A stretch of 64,000 bases of DNA from Photobacterium angustum (GCF_003026365.1 NZ_PYOM01000017.1:47201-111200); one strand, 5' to 3'. Positions 1 to 9,459 are shown, numbered from the stretch's first letter. Numbers and translations are program-made. Notes: generated from the sequence alone by a model not told the origin.

Positions 1-621
1 AAGACCGGGACGATCTGTCATTGGTCGAGGGAATTTAAAACGCCCTTTAGTGCCTTTTTCTGCCATTTTAGACAGTAATGGGCCACCTGGGTAATCAAGC
101 CCCATCATCTTCGCTGTTTTATCAAAAGCCTCACCTGCCGCGTCATCAATCGACTCGCCTAGGATTTGGTATTCACCAATGCCTTTAACTTCAACCATCA
201 TGGTATGACCGCCAGAAACCAACAAGGCAACAAATGGGAATTCAGGTGCATTATCTTCTAACATTGGCGCGAGAAGGTGTCCTTCCATATGGTGCACCGC
301 AACGGCAGGTAAATCCCACGCGTACGCCAGACTGCGTCCAATGGTTGCACCCACTAATAATGCACCAACAAGACCAGGGCCTGCGGTATAAGCAACACCA
401 TCAAGATCGTCATGAGTCAGTCCGGCAGAAGCAAGCGCAGCCTTAATCAATGGAATCGTTTTCTTAACGTGATCACGCGATGCCAACTCAGGCACAACAC
501 CACCGTAATCCGCATGTAGCTTTACTTGACTGTAAAGTTCATGTGCCAAGAGACCTTTTTCATCATCGAAAATCGCAATACCTGTTTCATCACAGGAAGT
601 CTCGATGCCCAGTATACGCAT
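1..621 (-). CDS. tsaD: TsaD, tRNA threonylcarbamoyladenosine transferase subunit (5' part only)
   Basis: TsaD transfers the threonylcarbamoyl group to A37 of tRNAs that read ANN codons, working with TsaB, TsaC and TsaE in the cytoplasm. The minus-strand frame opens at ATG 621 with [14 protein letters not shown], the family N-terminus, and runs 207 codons to the window edge, so about 60% of the usual length of roughly 340 residues is present. The metal-binding motif HMEGH (His111, His115) and the SGGHT ATPase motif are visible and intact. It diverges from rpsU, the usual gammaproteobacterial arrangement. No frameshift is seen. The C-terminal third lies outside the window. Confidence 0.96.
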   Translation of the reverse strand, partial: MRILGIETSCDETGIAIFDDEKGLLAHELYSQVKLHADYGGVVPELASRDHVKKTIPLIKAALASAGLTHDDLDGVAYTAGPGLVGALLVGATIGRSLAYAWDLPAVAVHHMEGHLLAPMLEDNAPEFPFVALLVSGGHTMMVEVKGIGEYQILGESIDDAAGEAFDKTAKMMGLDYPGGPLLSKMAEKGTKGRFKFPRPMTDRPGL

Positions 622-768
622 AACAACCTCTATACTATTAGGGGGTTTAAATGAAAAATCGGTATAGTTTCAATAACAACCGATAACTCAAATAGGGTTA
701 GGAAGTACTAATTAAGGGGCATGTTACCGTTGTTGACATAAATTAACCAGTTCATAGGCGCAGAATGC

Positions 769-798
769 TTTACAAATGCCCCCAGATCAGATTAGAAT
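769..798 (+). promoter_or_regulatory. Candidate sigma-70 promoter of rpsU
   Basis: TTTACA (769-774) and TAGAAT (793-798) are separated by 18 bases and lie about 70 bases upstream of the rpsU start in the tsaD/rpsU divergent spacer. This is pattern matching only; a TTGACA a little upstream (734-739) has no good -10 partner. Confidence 0.4.
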
Positions 799-870
799 TT
801 CGCACCATTTTTAATCAGCTGACACTTTGAACGTCAGCTTTAAATAGAATCACTCTGAGGTGAGTATTAC

Positions 871-1086
871 ATGCCAGTAATCAAAGTACGTGAAAACGAA
901 CCGTTTGACGTAGCACTACGTCGTTTTAAGCGCTCTTGCGAAAAAGCAGGTATCCTTTCTGAAGTTCGTCGTCGTGAGCACTTCGAAAAGCCAACAACTG
1001 TACGTAAGCGCGCTAAAGCAGCGGCAGTTAAGCGTCACCTGAAGAAATTGGCTCGCGAAAACGCGCGTCGCGTTCGTCTGTACTAA
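871..1086 (+). CDS. rpsU: 30S ribosomal protein S21
   Basis: S21 is a small basic protein of the 30S platform, near the mRNA exit, that helps initiation. The 71-residue product has the family length and begins [20 protein letters not shown], as in E. coli; the C-terminal half is very rich in Arg and Lys. The ATG is preceded by a clear SD (CTGAGGTGAG). It leads the macromolecular synthesis cluster with yqeY, dnaG and rpoD. Nothing is unusual. Confidence 0.98.
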   Translation: MPVIKVRENEPFDVALRRFKRSCEKAGILSEVRRREHFEKPTTVRKRAKAAAVKRHLKKLARENARRVRLY

Positions 1087-1117
1087 TCTTTAGATTTTAA
1101 TACAGAAGGATCGCGTA

Positions 1118-1561
1118 ATGACTCTAATTGAACGTCTTAAAGACGAACAAAAAGCGGCGATGAAGGCGAAGGATAAACCTCGTCTTGGCGCTATCCGTTT
1201 AGTTCTTGCAGCAATTAAACAACGTGAAGTTGACGAAAAGATCACTCTTAACGACGACGACGTGTTGGTTGTATTAACAAAAATGGTTAAGCAACGTCGT
1301 GACTCTGTAGCCCAATATGAAGCTGCAGGCCGTCAAGACTTAGCTGATGTTGAGCATGCTGAAATCAGTGTTCTAGCCGAGTTTATGCCTCAACCACTAA
1401 CTGAAGAGGAAATCTCTGCGTTAATGGATGAAGCTATTGCTGCGACTGGCGCTGCCACTATGCAAGATATGGGCAAAGTGATGGGCGTACTGAAACCGCA
1501 AATTCAGGGTCGTGCCGATATGGGGATTGTTAGCAAGTTAGTGAAAACTAAACTAGGTTAA
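1118..1561 (+). CDS. yqeY: YqeY/GatB-related domain protein
   Basis: This 147-residue protein belongs to the YqeY family, related to the tRNA-binding C-terminal domain of GatB amidotransferase subunits. The role of free-standing YqeY is unproven; a tRNA-linked function is only inferred from the domain. The N-terminus (MTLIERLKDEQKAAMKAKDK) and the AEFMPQPLTEEEI segment are typical. It starts 32 bases after rpsU behind an AGAAGGA SD, so the two are probably co-transcribed. It sits between rpsU and dnaG, as in Vibrio; E. coli lacks it at this place. Confidence 0.93.
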   Translation: MTLIERLKDEQKAAMKAKDKPRLGAIRLVLAAIKQREVDEKITLNDDDVLVVLTKMVKQRRDSVAQYEAAGRQDLADVEHAEISVLAEFMPQPLTEEEISALMDEAIAATGAATMQDMGKVMGVLKPQIQGRADMGIVSKLVKTKLG

Positions 1562-1579
1562 TCACTCTCCTATTCAGCG

Positions 1580-1616
1580 ACAAGCCGTGCTATCCTTTTG
1601 GGGATGCACGGCTTGT
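1580..1616 (+). terminator. Hairpin between yqeY and dnaG (attenuator or processing site)
   Basis: ACAAGCCGTGC (1580-1590) and GCACGGCTTGT (1606-1616) form a perfect 11-bp stem with a 15-base loop. Only a weak T-rich stretch follows. In E. coli the comparable spacer before dnaG holds a terminator that lowers primase expression relative to S21; the same role here is inferred. Confidence 0.6.
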
Positions 1617-1695
1617 TCGTATCTGATTGAACAAGAACTCAACACACTCCAATAACAATCTTCTTTCATTTCACTATCAGGTTATTTGCTTTCTT

Positions 1696-3453
1696 ATGGC
1701 AGGAAAAATACCACGTTCATTCATTGATGATCTTATTTCTCGACATGACATTGTCGATGTCATTGATGCACGGGTAAAACTCAAAAAACAAGGCAAAAAC
1801 TTTGGTGCTTGTTGTCCTTTCCATAACGAAAAAACACCCTCTTTTTCTGTTAGCCAAGAAAAGCAGTTTTACCACTGTTTCGGTTGTGGTGTGCACGGTA
1901 ACGTACTCGATTTTGTCATGGAGTTTGATCGCCTTGATTTTGTTGATGCGATTGAAGAATTAGCTTCACAGCTAGGTTTGGAAGTGCCACGTGAAAACGA
2001 TGGAAATAATACCCATCGTGGTCCAAAAGCCGCTGACAAACGTAATTACTATGAGTTGATGGGACAAGTTTCACAATTTTACCAATCTCAACTTCGTACC
2101 AAAGAAGGTGAAATTGCTATCGATTATCTCAAAGGTCGTGGCTTATCCGGTGAAATCGTAAAAAAATTCTCGATCGGGTTTATTCCTGATCAATGGGACA
2201 TGGTACGGAGTCGTTTTGGCAGAGATAATGAATCGCAAAAAGCACTTGTAAACACAGGTATGCTGATCGAGAACGACAATGGTCGTCGTTATGATCGCTT
2301 CCGTGGCCGAGTGATGTTTCCGATCCATGATCGACGTGGACGAGTTATTGGTTTTGGCGGACGCGTGTTAGGCGATGGCACCCCAAAATACCTCAACTCA
2401 CCTGAAACCGATATTTTCCATAAAGGTCGCGAGTTATACGGCTTATATGAAGTGTTACAAACTCACCGTGAACCAAATAAAATCATGGTAGTTGAAGGTT
2501 ATATGGATGTCGTCGCGTTAGCGCAATTTGGTGTTGATTACGCCGTAGCGTCACTCGGTACATCAACCACAGGCGATCATATTCAAAGTCTATTTCGTCA
2601 AACTAGCACGGTTGTATGTTGTTATGATGGCGATAGAGCTGGACGAGACGCTGCATGGCGAGCAATGGAGCAAGCACTGCCGTATTTAACGGATGGTCGC
2701 CAACTCAAATTCATGTTCTTGCCTGACGGCGAAGATCCTGATTCATGTATTCGTGCTGAAGGCAAAGACGCCTTTGAACAACGTGTTGATGAAGCGATGC
2801 CATTATCAGATTTTCTCTTCAACAGTTTAATGCGACAGGTAGATACCACCAGCCGCGAAGGGAAAGCAAAACTTAGCACCCTCGCCGTTCCACTGATCGA
2901 TAAGGTCCCTGGTGGCACGCTCAGGCTATACTTACGTGAGCTGCTTGGCAAAAATTTAGGTTTGCCTGACGAAGCCCAGCTTCAGCAACTAATATCAATG
3001 CATGGCAAAACATCAAAGCCTGTTGGCCAAGTACAAATTAAACGAACACCAATGCGAGAAGTGATCGCATTATTGATTCAGCACCCTAACTTTGTCACTC
3101 ACCTTGAGTTTGACATGAGTGCATTTGAAAATATTGAATTATCAGGCTTAAATTTATTGCTATCGATAGTTGATAAATGCCGAAGTAACCCCAATATCAG
3201 CACTGGACAACTTTTAGAACACTGGCGCGGTACCAAGAATGAAGCCACAATGGCTCGTCTCGCTGCGTGGGTATTACCGTTGTCGAAAGATGAAGACAAC
3301 AGCTTAGATGTATTTTTAGACGCAATGGACAAAATTATTGATCAGTGCGTCAAACAACAAATTGAACAGTTGCAGACTAAATCGAGAACAGTCGGCTTAT
3401 CAGTCGAAGAAAAACAGGAATTACAGTTACTATTACTGAATCGTCCTGTTTAA
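1696..3453 (+). CDS. dnaG: DNA primase
   Basis: DnaG makes the RNA primers for replication and works with DnaB helicase. The 585-residue product has the full domain order. An N-terminal CHC2 zinc ribbon has ligands Cys40, His43, Cys61 and Cys64. The central RNA polymerase core carries the Toprim segment (VVEGYMDVVAL, then CYDGDRAGRDAA), and a C-terminal DnaB-interaction domain follows. The frame extends 23 codons upstream, but ATG 1696 gives the family N-terminus MAGKIPRSFIDDL, so that start was chosen. It is the middle gene of the rpsU-dnaG-rpoD cluster. Confidence 0.97.
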   Translation: MAGKIPRSFIDDLISRHDIVDVIDARVKLKKQGKNFGACCPFHNEKTPSFSVSQEKQFYHCFGCGVHGNVLDFVMEFDRLDFVDAIEELASQLGLEVPRENDGNNTHRGPKAADKRNYYELMGQVSQFYQSQLRTKEGEIAIDYLKGRGLSGEIVKKFSIGFIPDQWDMVRSRFGRDNESQKALVNTGMLIENDNGRRYDRFRGRVMFPIHDRRGRVIGFGGRVLGDGTPKYLNSPETDIFHKGRELYGLYEVLQTHREPNKIMVVEGYMDVVALAQFGVDYAVASLGTSTTGDHIQSLFRQTSTVVCCYDGDRAGRDAAWRAMEQALPYLTDGRQLKFMFLPDGEDPDSCIRAEGKDAFEQRVDEAMPLSDFLFNSLMRQVDTTSREGKAKLSTLAVPLIDKVPGGTLRLYLRELLGKNLGLPDEAQLQQLISMHGKTSKPVGQVQIKRTPMREVIALLIQHPNFVTHLEFDMSAFENIELSGLNLLLSIVDKCRSNPNISTGQLLEHWRGTKNEATMARLAAWVLPLSKDEDNSLDVFLDAMDKIIDQCVKQQIEQLQTKSRTVGLSVEEKQELQLLLLNRPV

Positions 3454-3457
3454 TAAG

Positions 3458-3486
3458 TAGTCAACAATTAAGAAATTTGTTATAAT
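3458..3486 (+). promoter_or_regulatory. Candidate promoter in front of rpoD
   Basis: A perfect TATAAT (3481-3486) lies in the dnaG-rpoD spacer. The hexamer 17 bases upstream, TAGTCA (3458-3463), is a poor -35. It would give rpoD its own transcript in addition to read-through from dnaG. Confidence 0.4.
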
Positions 3487-3545
3487 TAACGGTTTGCAAC
3501 TCTGCATACTAAATTATCACTCAGACCCGAAGTTGGATACCGTCT

Positions 3546-5396
3546 ATGGAGCAAAATCCGCAGTCACAGCTAAAGTTACTTGTTGCGAAAGGCAAGGAAC
3601 AAGGCTATCTGACCTACGCCGAAGTAAATGACCACCTACCAGAAGATATTGTTGATTCTGATCAGGTTGAAGACATTATTCAAATGATTAATGACATGGG
3701 TATTAAGGTAGTTGAAACTGCCCCTGATGCCGATGAACTCATGATGACTGAAGATAATGCCGACGAAGACGCCATTGAAGCAGCGGCGCAAGCATTATCA
3801 AGCGTAGAAAGCGAGATCGGCCGCACGACAGACCCTGTACGTATGTACATGCGTGAGATGGGTACGGTTGAACTACTTACTCGTGAAGGCGAAATTGATA
3901 TCGCAAAACGCATTGAAGATGGTATTAACCAAGTTCAATGTTCTGTCGCTGAATACCCATCTGCAATTGCTCACTTACTTGAGCAATTCGATAAAGTTGA
4001 AGCTGATGAGCTTCGCCTAACTGATATTATTTCAGGCTTTGTTGATCCTAACGAAGAAGCAACTGCTGCACCAACAGCAACGCACATTGGTTCAGAGCTA
4101 AGCGAAAGTGATCTTGAAGACGAAGATAAAGATCTTGAAGATGACGAAGACGCTGAAGATAGCGATGAAGAAGAAGATGACGGCAGCATCGATCCAGAGC
4201 TTGCTCGCGAGAAGTTCTTAGAACTACGCCAAGCCTACGATAAAATGGCGTTAGCAATTGAAACAAACGGTCGTCAAAATGCGACGACTGAAGTTGCAGT
4301 TGAAGAGCTATCAGAAGTATTCAAGCAGTTCCGTCTGATACCTAAGCAGTTTGACCGTTTGGTTAGCTCACTACGTGATTCTATGGATAAAGTACGCACT
4401 AACGAGCGTCTTATCATGCGTATGTGTGTTGATAACAGCAAAATGCCAAAGAAAACATTCGTTTCCTTATTTGCAGGTAACGAATCAAGCCAAGATTGGA
4501 TTGATGAAGCACTAAATTCTGGCAAACCTTATGCTGAGCGCTTAAAGGTATACGAAGAAGATCTTCGTCGTTCTTCGCTTAAGCTACGCATGCTAGAAGA
4601 AGAAACAGGTCTTTCAATCGAACGTATTAAAGACATCAGCCGTCGTATGTCTATCGGTGAAGCAAAAGCTCGCCGTGCGAAAAAAGAGATGGTTGAAGCA
4701 AACTTACGTCTGGTTATTTCTATCGCGAAGAAGTACACCAACCGCGGTCTGCAGTTCTTGGATCTAATCCAAGAAGGTAACATTGGTTTGATGAAAGCTG
4801 TTGATAAATTTGAATACCGTCGTGGTTACAAATTCTCAACTTATGCGACATGGTGGATCCGTCAGGCAATCACACGTTCAATCGCAGATCAGGCACGTAC
4901 TATTCGTATTCCTGTTCACATGATTGAAACCATCAACAAACTGAACCGTATCTCTCGTCAGATGCTTCAGGAGATGGGTCGTGAGCCATTACCTGAAGAA
5001 TTGGCTGAACGCATGCAAATGCCGGAAGACAAGATCCGTAAGGTATTGAAGATTGCTAAAGAGCCAATATCAATGGAAACCCCAATTGGTGATGATGAAG
5101 ATTCACATCTAGGTGACTTCATTGAAGATACTACGCTTCAATTACCAATGGATGCAGCAACAGCAACCAATCTACGTGCAGCGACAAACGATGTACTTGC
5201 AGGCCTAACACCACGTGAAGCTAAAGTACTACGTATGCGTTTCGGTATTGATATGAATACTGACCACACGTTAGAAGAAGTGGGTAAACAGTTTGATGTA
5301 ACGCGTGAGCGTATTCGTCAGATTGAAGCAAAAGCGTTACGTAAGCTTCGCCACCCAAGCCGTTCTGATGTGCTACGCAGTTTCCTCGACGAGTAA
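3546..5396 (+). CDS. rpoD: RNA polymerase sigma-70 factor, housekeeping
   Basis: RpoD directs RNA polymerase to housekeeping promoters. The 616-residue protein has region 1.1 (residues ~1-80), region 1.2 ([11 protein letters not shown]), a long acidic non-conserved region (~190-215, mostly Asp, Glu and Ser), and the sigma core with [19 protein letters not shown] and [14 protein letters not shown] for -10 recognition. Region 4 ([24 protein letters not shown]) binds the -35 element. Length matches E. coli (613). A strong bidirectional-looking terminator follows at once, closing the cluster. The SD (GGA) is weak. Confidence 0.98.
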   Translation: MEQNPQSQLKLLVAKGKEQGYLTYAEVNDHLPEDIVDSDQVEDIIQMINDMGIKVVETAPDADELMMTEDNADEDAIEAAAQALSSVESEIGRTTDPVRMYMREMGTVELLTREGEIDIAKRIEDGINQVQCSVAEYPSAIAHLLEQFDKVEADELRLTDIISGFVDPNEEATAAPTATHIGSELSESDLEDEDKDLEDDEDAEDSDEEEDDGSIDPELAREKFLELRQAYDKMALAIETNGRQNATTEVAVEELSEVFKQFRLIPKQFDRLVSSLRDSMDKVRTNERLIMRMCVDNSKMPKKTFVSLFAGNESSQDWIDEALNSGKPYAERLKVYEEDLRRSSLKLRMLEEETGLSIERIKDISRRMSIGEAKARRAKKEMVEANLRLVISIAKKYTNRGLQFLDLIQEGNIGLMKAVDKFEYRRGYKFSTYATWWIRQAITRSIADQARTIRIPVHMIETINKLNRISRQMLQEMGREPLPEELAERMQMPEDKIRKVLKIAKEPISMETPIGDDEDSHLGDFIEDTTLQLPMDAATATNLRAATNDVLAGLTPREAKVLRMRFGIDMNTDHTLEEVGKQFDVTRERIRQIEAKALRKLRHPSRSDVLRSFLDE

Positions 5397-5406
5397 ACTT
5401 AAGCAT

Positions 5407-5437
5407 TAAAAAAAGCGAGCCTAGCGCTCGCTTTTTT
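5407..5437 (+). terminator. Rho-independent terminator of the rpsU-rpoD cluster
   Basis: AGCGAGC pairs with GCTCGCT around a short loop and is followed by six T; an A-run precedes it, so it could also work on the other strand. Confidence 0.9.
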
Positions 5438-5554
5438 GTATCTTAAGCAATGCACACAATAAAATAACAAAGTCACTTATTTGATTTATGCTGCAAATAT
5501 CTCGAATAGAAGACTAACTGTTGAAAAAGCAAACAAAATCCTAGCCTTAATCGC

Positions 5555-5583
5555 TAGACAAGGGCAAATCCATCCCCTATAAT
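5555..5583 (+). promoter_or_regulatory. Promoter of the tRNA-Ile2 gene
   Basis: TAGACA (5555-5560) and a perfect TATAAT (5578-5583) are separated by exactly 17 bases, ending 12 bases before the tRNA 5' end. This is one of the best consensus matches in the window, as expected for a stable-RNA gene. Confidence 0.75.
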
Positions 5584-5595
5584 TTGCCCCATATT

Positions 5596-5671
5596 GGCCC
5601 CTTAGCTCAGTGGTTAGAGCAGGCGACTCATAATCGCTTGGTCCCCAGTTCAAGTCTGGGAGGGGCCACCA
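5596..5671 (+). tRNA. tRNA-Ile2 (CAU anticodon, read as lysidine-modified k2CAU)
   Basis: The 76-base sequence folds as a full cloverleaf: acceptor GGCCCCT pairs with AGGGGCC, the anticodon loop is CTCATAA, the T loop is TTCAAGT, and CCA is encoded. The anticodon CAT would formally be Met. The body is nearly identical to E. coli ileX (same acceptor, D-arm and anticodon stem GGCGA/TCGCT-like), not to metT or initiator tRNA. After TilS modification it decodes AUA. It follows rpoD, as in Vibrio. Confidence 0.9.
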
Positions 5672-5678
5672 AACATAG

Positions 5679-5716
5679 AAAGGCAGAAAAGGTTAATCCT
5701 TCTCTGCCTTTTATTT
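5679..5716 (+). terminator. Terminator of tRNA-Ile2
   Basis: AAAGGCAGA pairs with TCTGCCTTT, followed by TATTTT, eight bases after the encoded CCA. Confidence 0.8.
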
Positions 5717-6244
5717 TATCTATATACACCCTTTCAGATTCAGATCACAAAAACCATTATTGTGATTTCATCAATTACTTTGATACTTCTTCACCACAAC
5801 AGAATATATTACAGCGTAAAGACAATATTAAATAACCCTTCAAGTCTTGATAAATAACAATACTTTATTTTTATTTATCAGCATAATCATCATCGTTACG
5901 TCACATAACAATGAGACGATTTAGGCTCTTAACTCTAAGTGCAAATCATAAGAGTTCTGCTATAATGTTGCGCTCGTTAAGCTCATATCCAATAAACTGT
6001 TTGATATTATAAATTAACGCAAGTACCAAGATCTAACCAACGATAAGTAACAATAAAAATTTTGTACTGTCACTTTATCAAAGCGCCAACGTTTTTATAA
6101 AGTAATGTTTATCGAGTTTTTTATTACAACCATCGTAGTAACTATTCTCTCATTTAGGATGTAGTGATACAGCAATCAGATGAGAACACTGGTTCTATGA
6201 TAATAATTTCCCCTCGGGTAAAAGTTCGTCTGGAGAGACCCTCA
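5717..6244 (+). other. Gene-free AT-rich spacer with the pykF upstream region
   Basis: No supportable gene lies in these 528 bases. The clearest signal is an extended -10 promoter (TGCTATAAT, ending 5966). That would leave pykF with a 5' leader of roughly 270 bases. No riboswitch or leader peptide was recognised in it. Confidence 0.6.
5939..5966 (+). promoter_or_regulatory. Candidate extended -10 promoter of pykF
   Basis: TATAAT (5961-5966) is preceded by TGC, an extended -10. GTGCAA (5939-5944) at 16 bases is a partial -35. It is the best sigma-70 match in the pykF upstream spacer. Confidence 0.5.
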
Positions 6245-7657
6245 ATGAAAAAGACCAAGATCGTATGTACGATTGGACCTAAAACTGAATCTGTAGAAAT
6301 GCTTACTAAACTAGCTAACGCTGGTATGAACGTAATGCGTCTTAACTTCTCACACGGTGACTTCGAAGAGCACGGTCAACGTATTCGTAACCTACGCGAA
6401 GTAATGGCTAATACAGGCAAAGAGCTAGCAATCCTGTTAGATACTAAAGGCCCTGAAATCCGTACAATCAAACTAGAAGGCGGTCAAGACTTCTCTCTAG
6501 TAGCTGGTCAAGATTTTACATTTACAACTGACACTTCAGTTGTAGGTAACCAAAACTGCGTTGCAGTAACTTACCCAGGTTTTGCTAAAGACCTCACAAA
6601 AGGTAACACTATCCTAGTAGACGACGGTCTAATCGAAATGGAAGTGTTAGAAACAACTGATACTGAAGTAAAGTGTAAAGTACTTAACAACGGTGACTTA
6701 GGCGAAAACAAAGGTGTTAACCTACCTGGCGTTTCTGTAAAACTTCCTGCACTTGCTGAAAAAGACAAAGCTGATCTTAAGTTTGGTTGTGAGCAAGGCG
6801 TTGATTTCGTTGCTGCATCTTTCATCCGTAAAGCTGAAGATGTACAAGAAATCCGTGCACTTCTAACCGCTAACGGTGGCGAAAACATCCAAATCATCTC
6901 TAAGATCGAAAACCAAGAAGGTGTTGATAACTTCGACGCGATTCTTGATGCATCTGACGGTATCATGGTTGCTCGTGGTGACCTAGGTGTTGAGATTCCA
7001 GTAGAAGAAGTAATCTTCGCTCAGAAGATGATGATCGAGAAATGTAACCGCGCACGTAAAGTTGTAATCACTGCAACTCAAATGCTTGATTCTATGATTA
7101 AGAACCCACGTCCAACTCGCGCAGAAGCGGGCGACGTTGCTAACGCAATCATGGATGGTACAGATGCAGTAATGCTTTCTGGTGAGTCAGCGAAGGGTAA
7201 ATACCCAATTGAAGCTGTAACTATCATGGCGCAAATCTGTGCACGTACAGATTACGTTGTTAAGCCAGAGCTAGGTTCTCGTCTAGATAGCCCTCGTCTA
7301 CGTATCACAGAAGCGGTATGTAAAGGTGCAGTAGATACAGCTGAGAAACTAAACGCTCCGCTAATTATCGTTGCTACTGAAGCTGGTAAGTCAGCTCGCT
7401 CTGTACGTAAGTACTTCCCAACAGCACGTATTCTTGCTGTAACAACAAATACTAAGACAGCAGCTCAGCTATGTCTTTCTAAAGGTGTTACACCTGTTGT
7501 TGTTGATTCAATTGAAAGCACAGATGCATTCTACCTACGCGGTAAAGAGCTAGCGCTTGAAACGGGTCTTGGTGCTAAAGGCGACATCGTTGTTATGGTT
7601 TCTGGTGCTCTAGTAGCTTCAGGTACTACAAACACAGCATCTGTACACGTACTTTAA
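6245..7657 (+). CDS. pykF: Pyruvate kinase, type I
   Basis: It catalyses the last glycolytic step, phosphoenolpyruvate plus ADP to pyruvate plus ATP, in the cytoplasm. The 470-residue product has exactly the length of E. coli PykF. The N-terminus [16 protein letters not shown], the active-site segment with RGDLGVEIP, and the family signature around TATQMLDSM are intact, and a C-terminal allosteric domain follows. The open frame begins 27 codons earlier, but ATG 6245 gives the family start. It is monocistronic, with a terminator directly behind. Codon use is strongly biased, in keeping with high expression. Confidence 0.97.
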   Translation: MKKTKIVCTIGPKTESVEMLTKLANAGMNVMRLNFSHGDFEEHGQRIRNLREVMANTGKELAILLDTKGPEIRTIKLEGGQDFSLVAGQDFTFTTDTSVVGNQNCVAVTYPGFAKDLTKGNTILVDDGLIEMEVLETTDTEVKCKVLNNGDLGENKGVNLPGVSVKLPALAEKDKADLKFGCEQGVDFVAASFIRKAEDVQEIRALLTANGGENIQIISKIENQEGVDNFDAILDASDGIMVARGDLGVEIPVEEVIFAQKMMIEKCNRARKVVITATQMLDSMIKNPRPTRAEAGDVANAIMDGTDAVMLSGESAKGKYPIEAVTIMAQICARTDYVVKPELGSRLDSPRLRITEAVCKGAVDTAEKLNAPLIIVATEAGKSARSVRKYFPTARILAVTTNTKTAAQLCLSKGVTPVVVDSIESTDAFYLRGKELALETGLGAKGDIVVMVSGALVASGTTNTASVHVL

Positions 7658-7676
7658 TTCGTACCTACTGATGTAT

Positions 7677-7706
7677 AAAAAGGAGCTCTAGTAGCTCCTT
7701 TTTTAT
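7677..7706 (+). terminator. Terminator of pykF
   Basis: AAGGAGCT pairs with AGCTCCTT around a CTAGT loop, with a run of six T. Confidence 0.9.
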
Positions 7707-7932
7707 TCTCTTAACACCTTAAACACCCTCCCTCTTAAGGCGCTGCTTGTAACCTTAATAATAAATACGTGATAGCCCTTACTTTGGGGAATGCGACATC
7801 CTTATGTTAGCCATCACTTATATGATACCCCTACTATAAATGCCCAAATAGCACCTAAAATGTTTAAGCAATAAACAAACCAATGTATACTTTAATCTCA
7901 AATCACTAATAAATTCATATATAACAAGACGA

Positions 7933-7965
7933 TAAATTCTCAATAATAATAATAACGAGAATTTA
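7933..7965. repeat. Inverted repeat upstream of the GntR regulator
   Basis: TAAATTCTC (7933-7941) and GAGAATTTA (7957-7965) are perfect 9-base arms around a 15-base AT-only spacer, ending 20 bases before the GTG start. It may be an autoregulatory operator or an mRNA hairpin; the sequence does not decide. Confidence 0.5.
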
Positions 7966-7985
7966 AGAAGCTGAAGAGGATTGAC

Positions 7986-8639
7986 GTGTCTAGCCCGACT
8001 TTAACGAATCAGGTTATGGAGGTTATCCGACAAGATATCTTGCTCGGTAAACTTACCCCAGGCCAAAAGCTCGTTGTCGCTGATCTTAAAGAGCGATACA
8101 ACGTAGGTGCATCTCCAATTAGAGAAGCCTTAGTGCAATTATCATGGAAAAAGTACGTTAAATTTGCACCACAAAAAGGGTGTTGGGTCGCCCCCGTTTC
8201 AATTGAAGAACTACAAGATCTTTTTAGTGCTAATAATGTTATCTCTCGAGAGCTATTAACGCGCGCAATCACACAAGGTGATGAAGCTTGGGAGCTCAAT
8301 ATCTTAACGACCTATCACAAACTCAGTCGCTTAGATCCAGCTCTTGATGACACTGACTTATCTGAATGGGAACAACGTCATAGTGATTTTCATACCGCCA
8401 TTTTAACCAGTGCCAACTCTCCTGTAATGCTCGATATCTATAATGATATCTACGATCAAATAAAACGTTATCGTCATATTTGGGTAAGTAAAACACGAGA
8501 AGCTGAAGATCGCTACAACGATCAAGGGGAACACGAAGCCTTAATGAAAGCAGTCCTTGATCGTGATATAGAGCTCGCACAGAAAATCATGCAGACCCAC
8601 TTTGAAAGAGCGGTTGATGATATAAAGAATCATCTCTAA
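7986..8639 (+). CDS. GntR-family transcriptional regulator, FCD subfamily (GlaR/CsiR-like)
   Basis: This 217-residue regulator has an N-terminal winged helix-turn-helix (residues ~8-70, including LKERYNVGASPIREALVQL) and a C-terminal FCD ligand-binding domain (~78-210). The FCD metal-ligand pattern is visible as ..RHSDFHTAI.. and ..EHEALMKAVLDRD... Overall it resembles E. coli GlaR (CsiR), but several residues differ and no glutarate/GABA genes are nearby, so the effector is unknown. The start is GTG 7986 behind GAAGAGGA. It is alone between two terminators. Confidence 0.88.
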   Translation: MSSPTLTNQVMEVIRQDILLGKLTPGQKLVVADLKERYNVGASPIREALVQLSWKKYVKFAPQKGCWVAPVSIEELQDLFSANNVISRELLTRAITQGDEAWELNILTTYHKLSRLDPALDDTDLSEWEQRHSDFHTAILTSANSPVMLDIYNDIYDQIKRYRHIWVSKTREAEDRYNDQGEHEALMKAVLDRDIELAQKIMQTHFERAVDDIKNHL

Positions 8640-8656
8640 CCTTTTCAATAATAAAT

Positions 8657-8691
8657 AAAAAAAGCTCGTTAATACAATTAACGAGCTTTTT
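8657..8691. terminator. Bidirectional terminator between the GntR gene and a small minus-strand ORF
   Basis: AAAGCTCGTTAAT pairs with ATTAACGAGCTTT around ACA. T follows on the plus side and a long A-run precedes, so it can end transcripts from both directions. Confidence 0.88.
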
Positions 8692-8695
8692 GATC

Positions 8696-8827
8696 TTACC
8701 AGCCAAAGAGCTCTTTATGATGGGTATTTAACAGTAATACAACTAACAAAAAGTAAATTGCACTCACTTTAAAACCTAAAAGAACGAGAATAGCTGTGGT
8801 TAATCGGACCAAAAATTGCCGCAGCAT
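8696..8827 (-). CDS. Predicted small membrane protein, 43 residues
   Basis: This minus-strand ORF starts at ATG 8827 behind an ATATGAGG SD six bases upstream and ends with TAA five bases before the bidirectional terminator. The product begins MLRQFLVRLTTAILVLLGFK, continues with a strongly hydrophobic stretch (VSAIYFLLVVLLL) and ends HHKELFGW. That pattern fits one long or two short membrane helices with a basic N-terminus. I do not recognise a family. It lies downstream of ilvH, after that gene's terminator, so it may be read by leakage or from its own promoter. SD, hydrophobic pattern and a fitting terminator together make it credible; expression is unproven. Confidence 0.55.
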   Translation of the reverse strand: MLRQFLVRLTTAILVLLGFKVSAIYFLLVVLLLNTHHKELFGW

Positions 8828-8908
8828 CGCTTACCTCATATGGTATAAGCGCTTCCCTGCCTTCTGCTCCTTACTAAAGGTTAGTAGATATCCATGCATT
8901 AAAAAAAC

Positions 8909-8941
8909 AAAAGCCGATTGCTTATTACAACAATCGGCTTT
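8909..8941 (-). terminator. Terminator of ilvIH
   Basis: On the minus strand AAGCCGATTG pairs with CAATCGGCTT and is followed by TTGTTTTTTT, about 20 bases after the ilvH stop. Confidence 0.88.
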
Positions 8942-8961
8942 GTTAATAGTGCGCTATACAA

Positions 8962-9459
8962 TTACGCCTTTAATGCACGCTCTCCTCGAGCCATGCCGAC
9001 TATACCACTTCGAGCGACTTCAATAATTTCTGTCGCTTCACCTACGGCCGCTAGAAATGCATCAAGTTTTTCACCTGTACCGATTAATTGAATAGTATAA
9101 ATTTGGCTTGTAACATCAATAATCTGTCCCCGAAAAATATCTGCAGTACGTTTAACTTCTGCTCGCGCAAAGCCACTTGCTTTAACTTTGGTTAGCATTA
9201 ATTCACGCTCAACATGCTCTGATTCAGTAATGTTACTGACCTTTAAAATATCAATCAGCTTATGAAGGTGTTTTTCAATTTGCTCATAAGCCGATTCATT
9301 TTTCACATTGGTCGTGATGTTCAAGCGAGACAACGTTGGATCATCAGTCGGCGCAACAGTAAGTGACTCGATATTGTAACCACGTTGAGAAAACAGTCCC
9401 ACCACACGAGATAATGCGCCCGGTTGGTTTTCAAGTAATACTGAAATAATTCTACGCAT
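8962..9459 (-). CDS. ilvH: Acetolactate synthase III, small regulatory subunit
   Basis: IlvH is the valine-sensing regulatory subunit of acetohydroxyacid synthase III and is needed for full activity of IlvI. The 165-residue product carries an N-terminal ACT domain ([32 protein letters not shown]) and a C-terminal ACT-like domain, matching E. coli IlvH (163). The start ATG 9459 shares one base with the ilvI stop (TAATG), so translation is coupled; the frame is open nine codons further but inside ilvI. A terminator follows. Confidence 0.97.
   Translation of the reverse strand: MRRIISVLLENQPGALSRVVGLFSQRGYNIESLTVAPTDDPTLSRLNITTNVKNESAYEQIEKHLHKLIDILKVSNITESEHVERELMLTKVKASGFARAEVKRTADIFRGQIIDVTSQIYTIQLIGTGEKLDAFLAAVGEATEIIEVARSGIVGMARGERALKA

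Noticed and set aside
5596..5671. Annotation as elongator or initiator tRNA-Met
   Set aside because: The CAT anticodon allows it, but the tRNA body matches ileX (lysidine-type Ile2).
5584..5835. 83-codon plus-strand ORF over the tRNA-Ile2
   Set aside because: It reads through the tRNA and its terminator; no SD and no protein-like composition.
8796..9026. 76-codon plus-strand ORF antisense to ilvH and its terminator
   Set aside because: No SD; overlaps the ilvIH terminator and the better-supported 43-codon minus-strand ORF.
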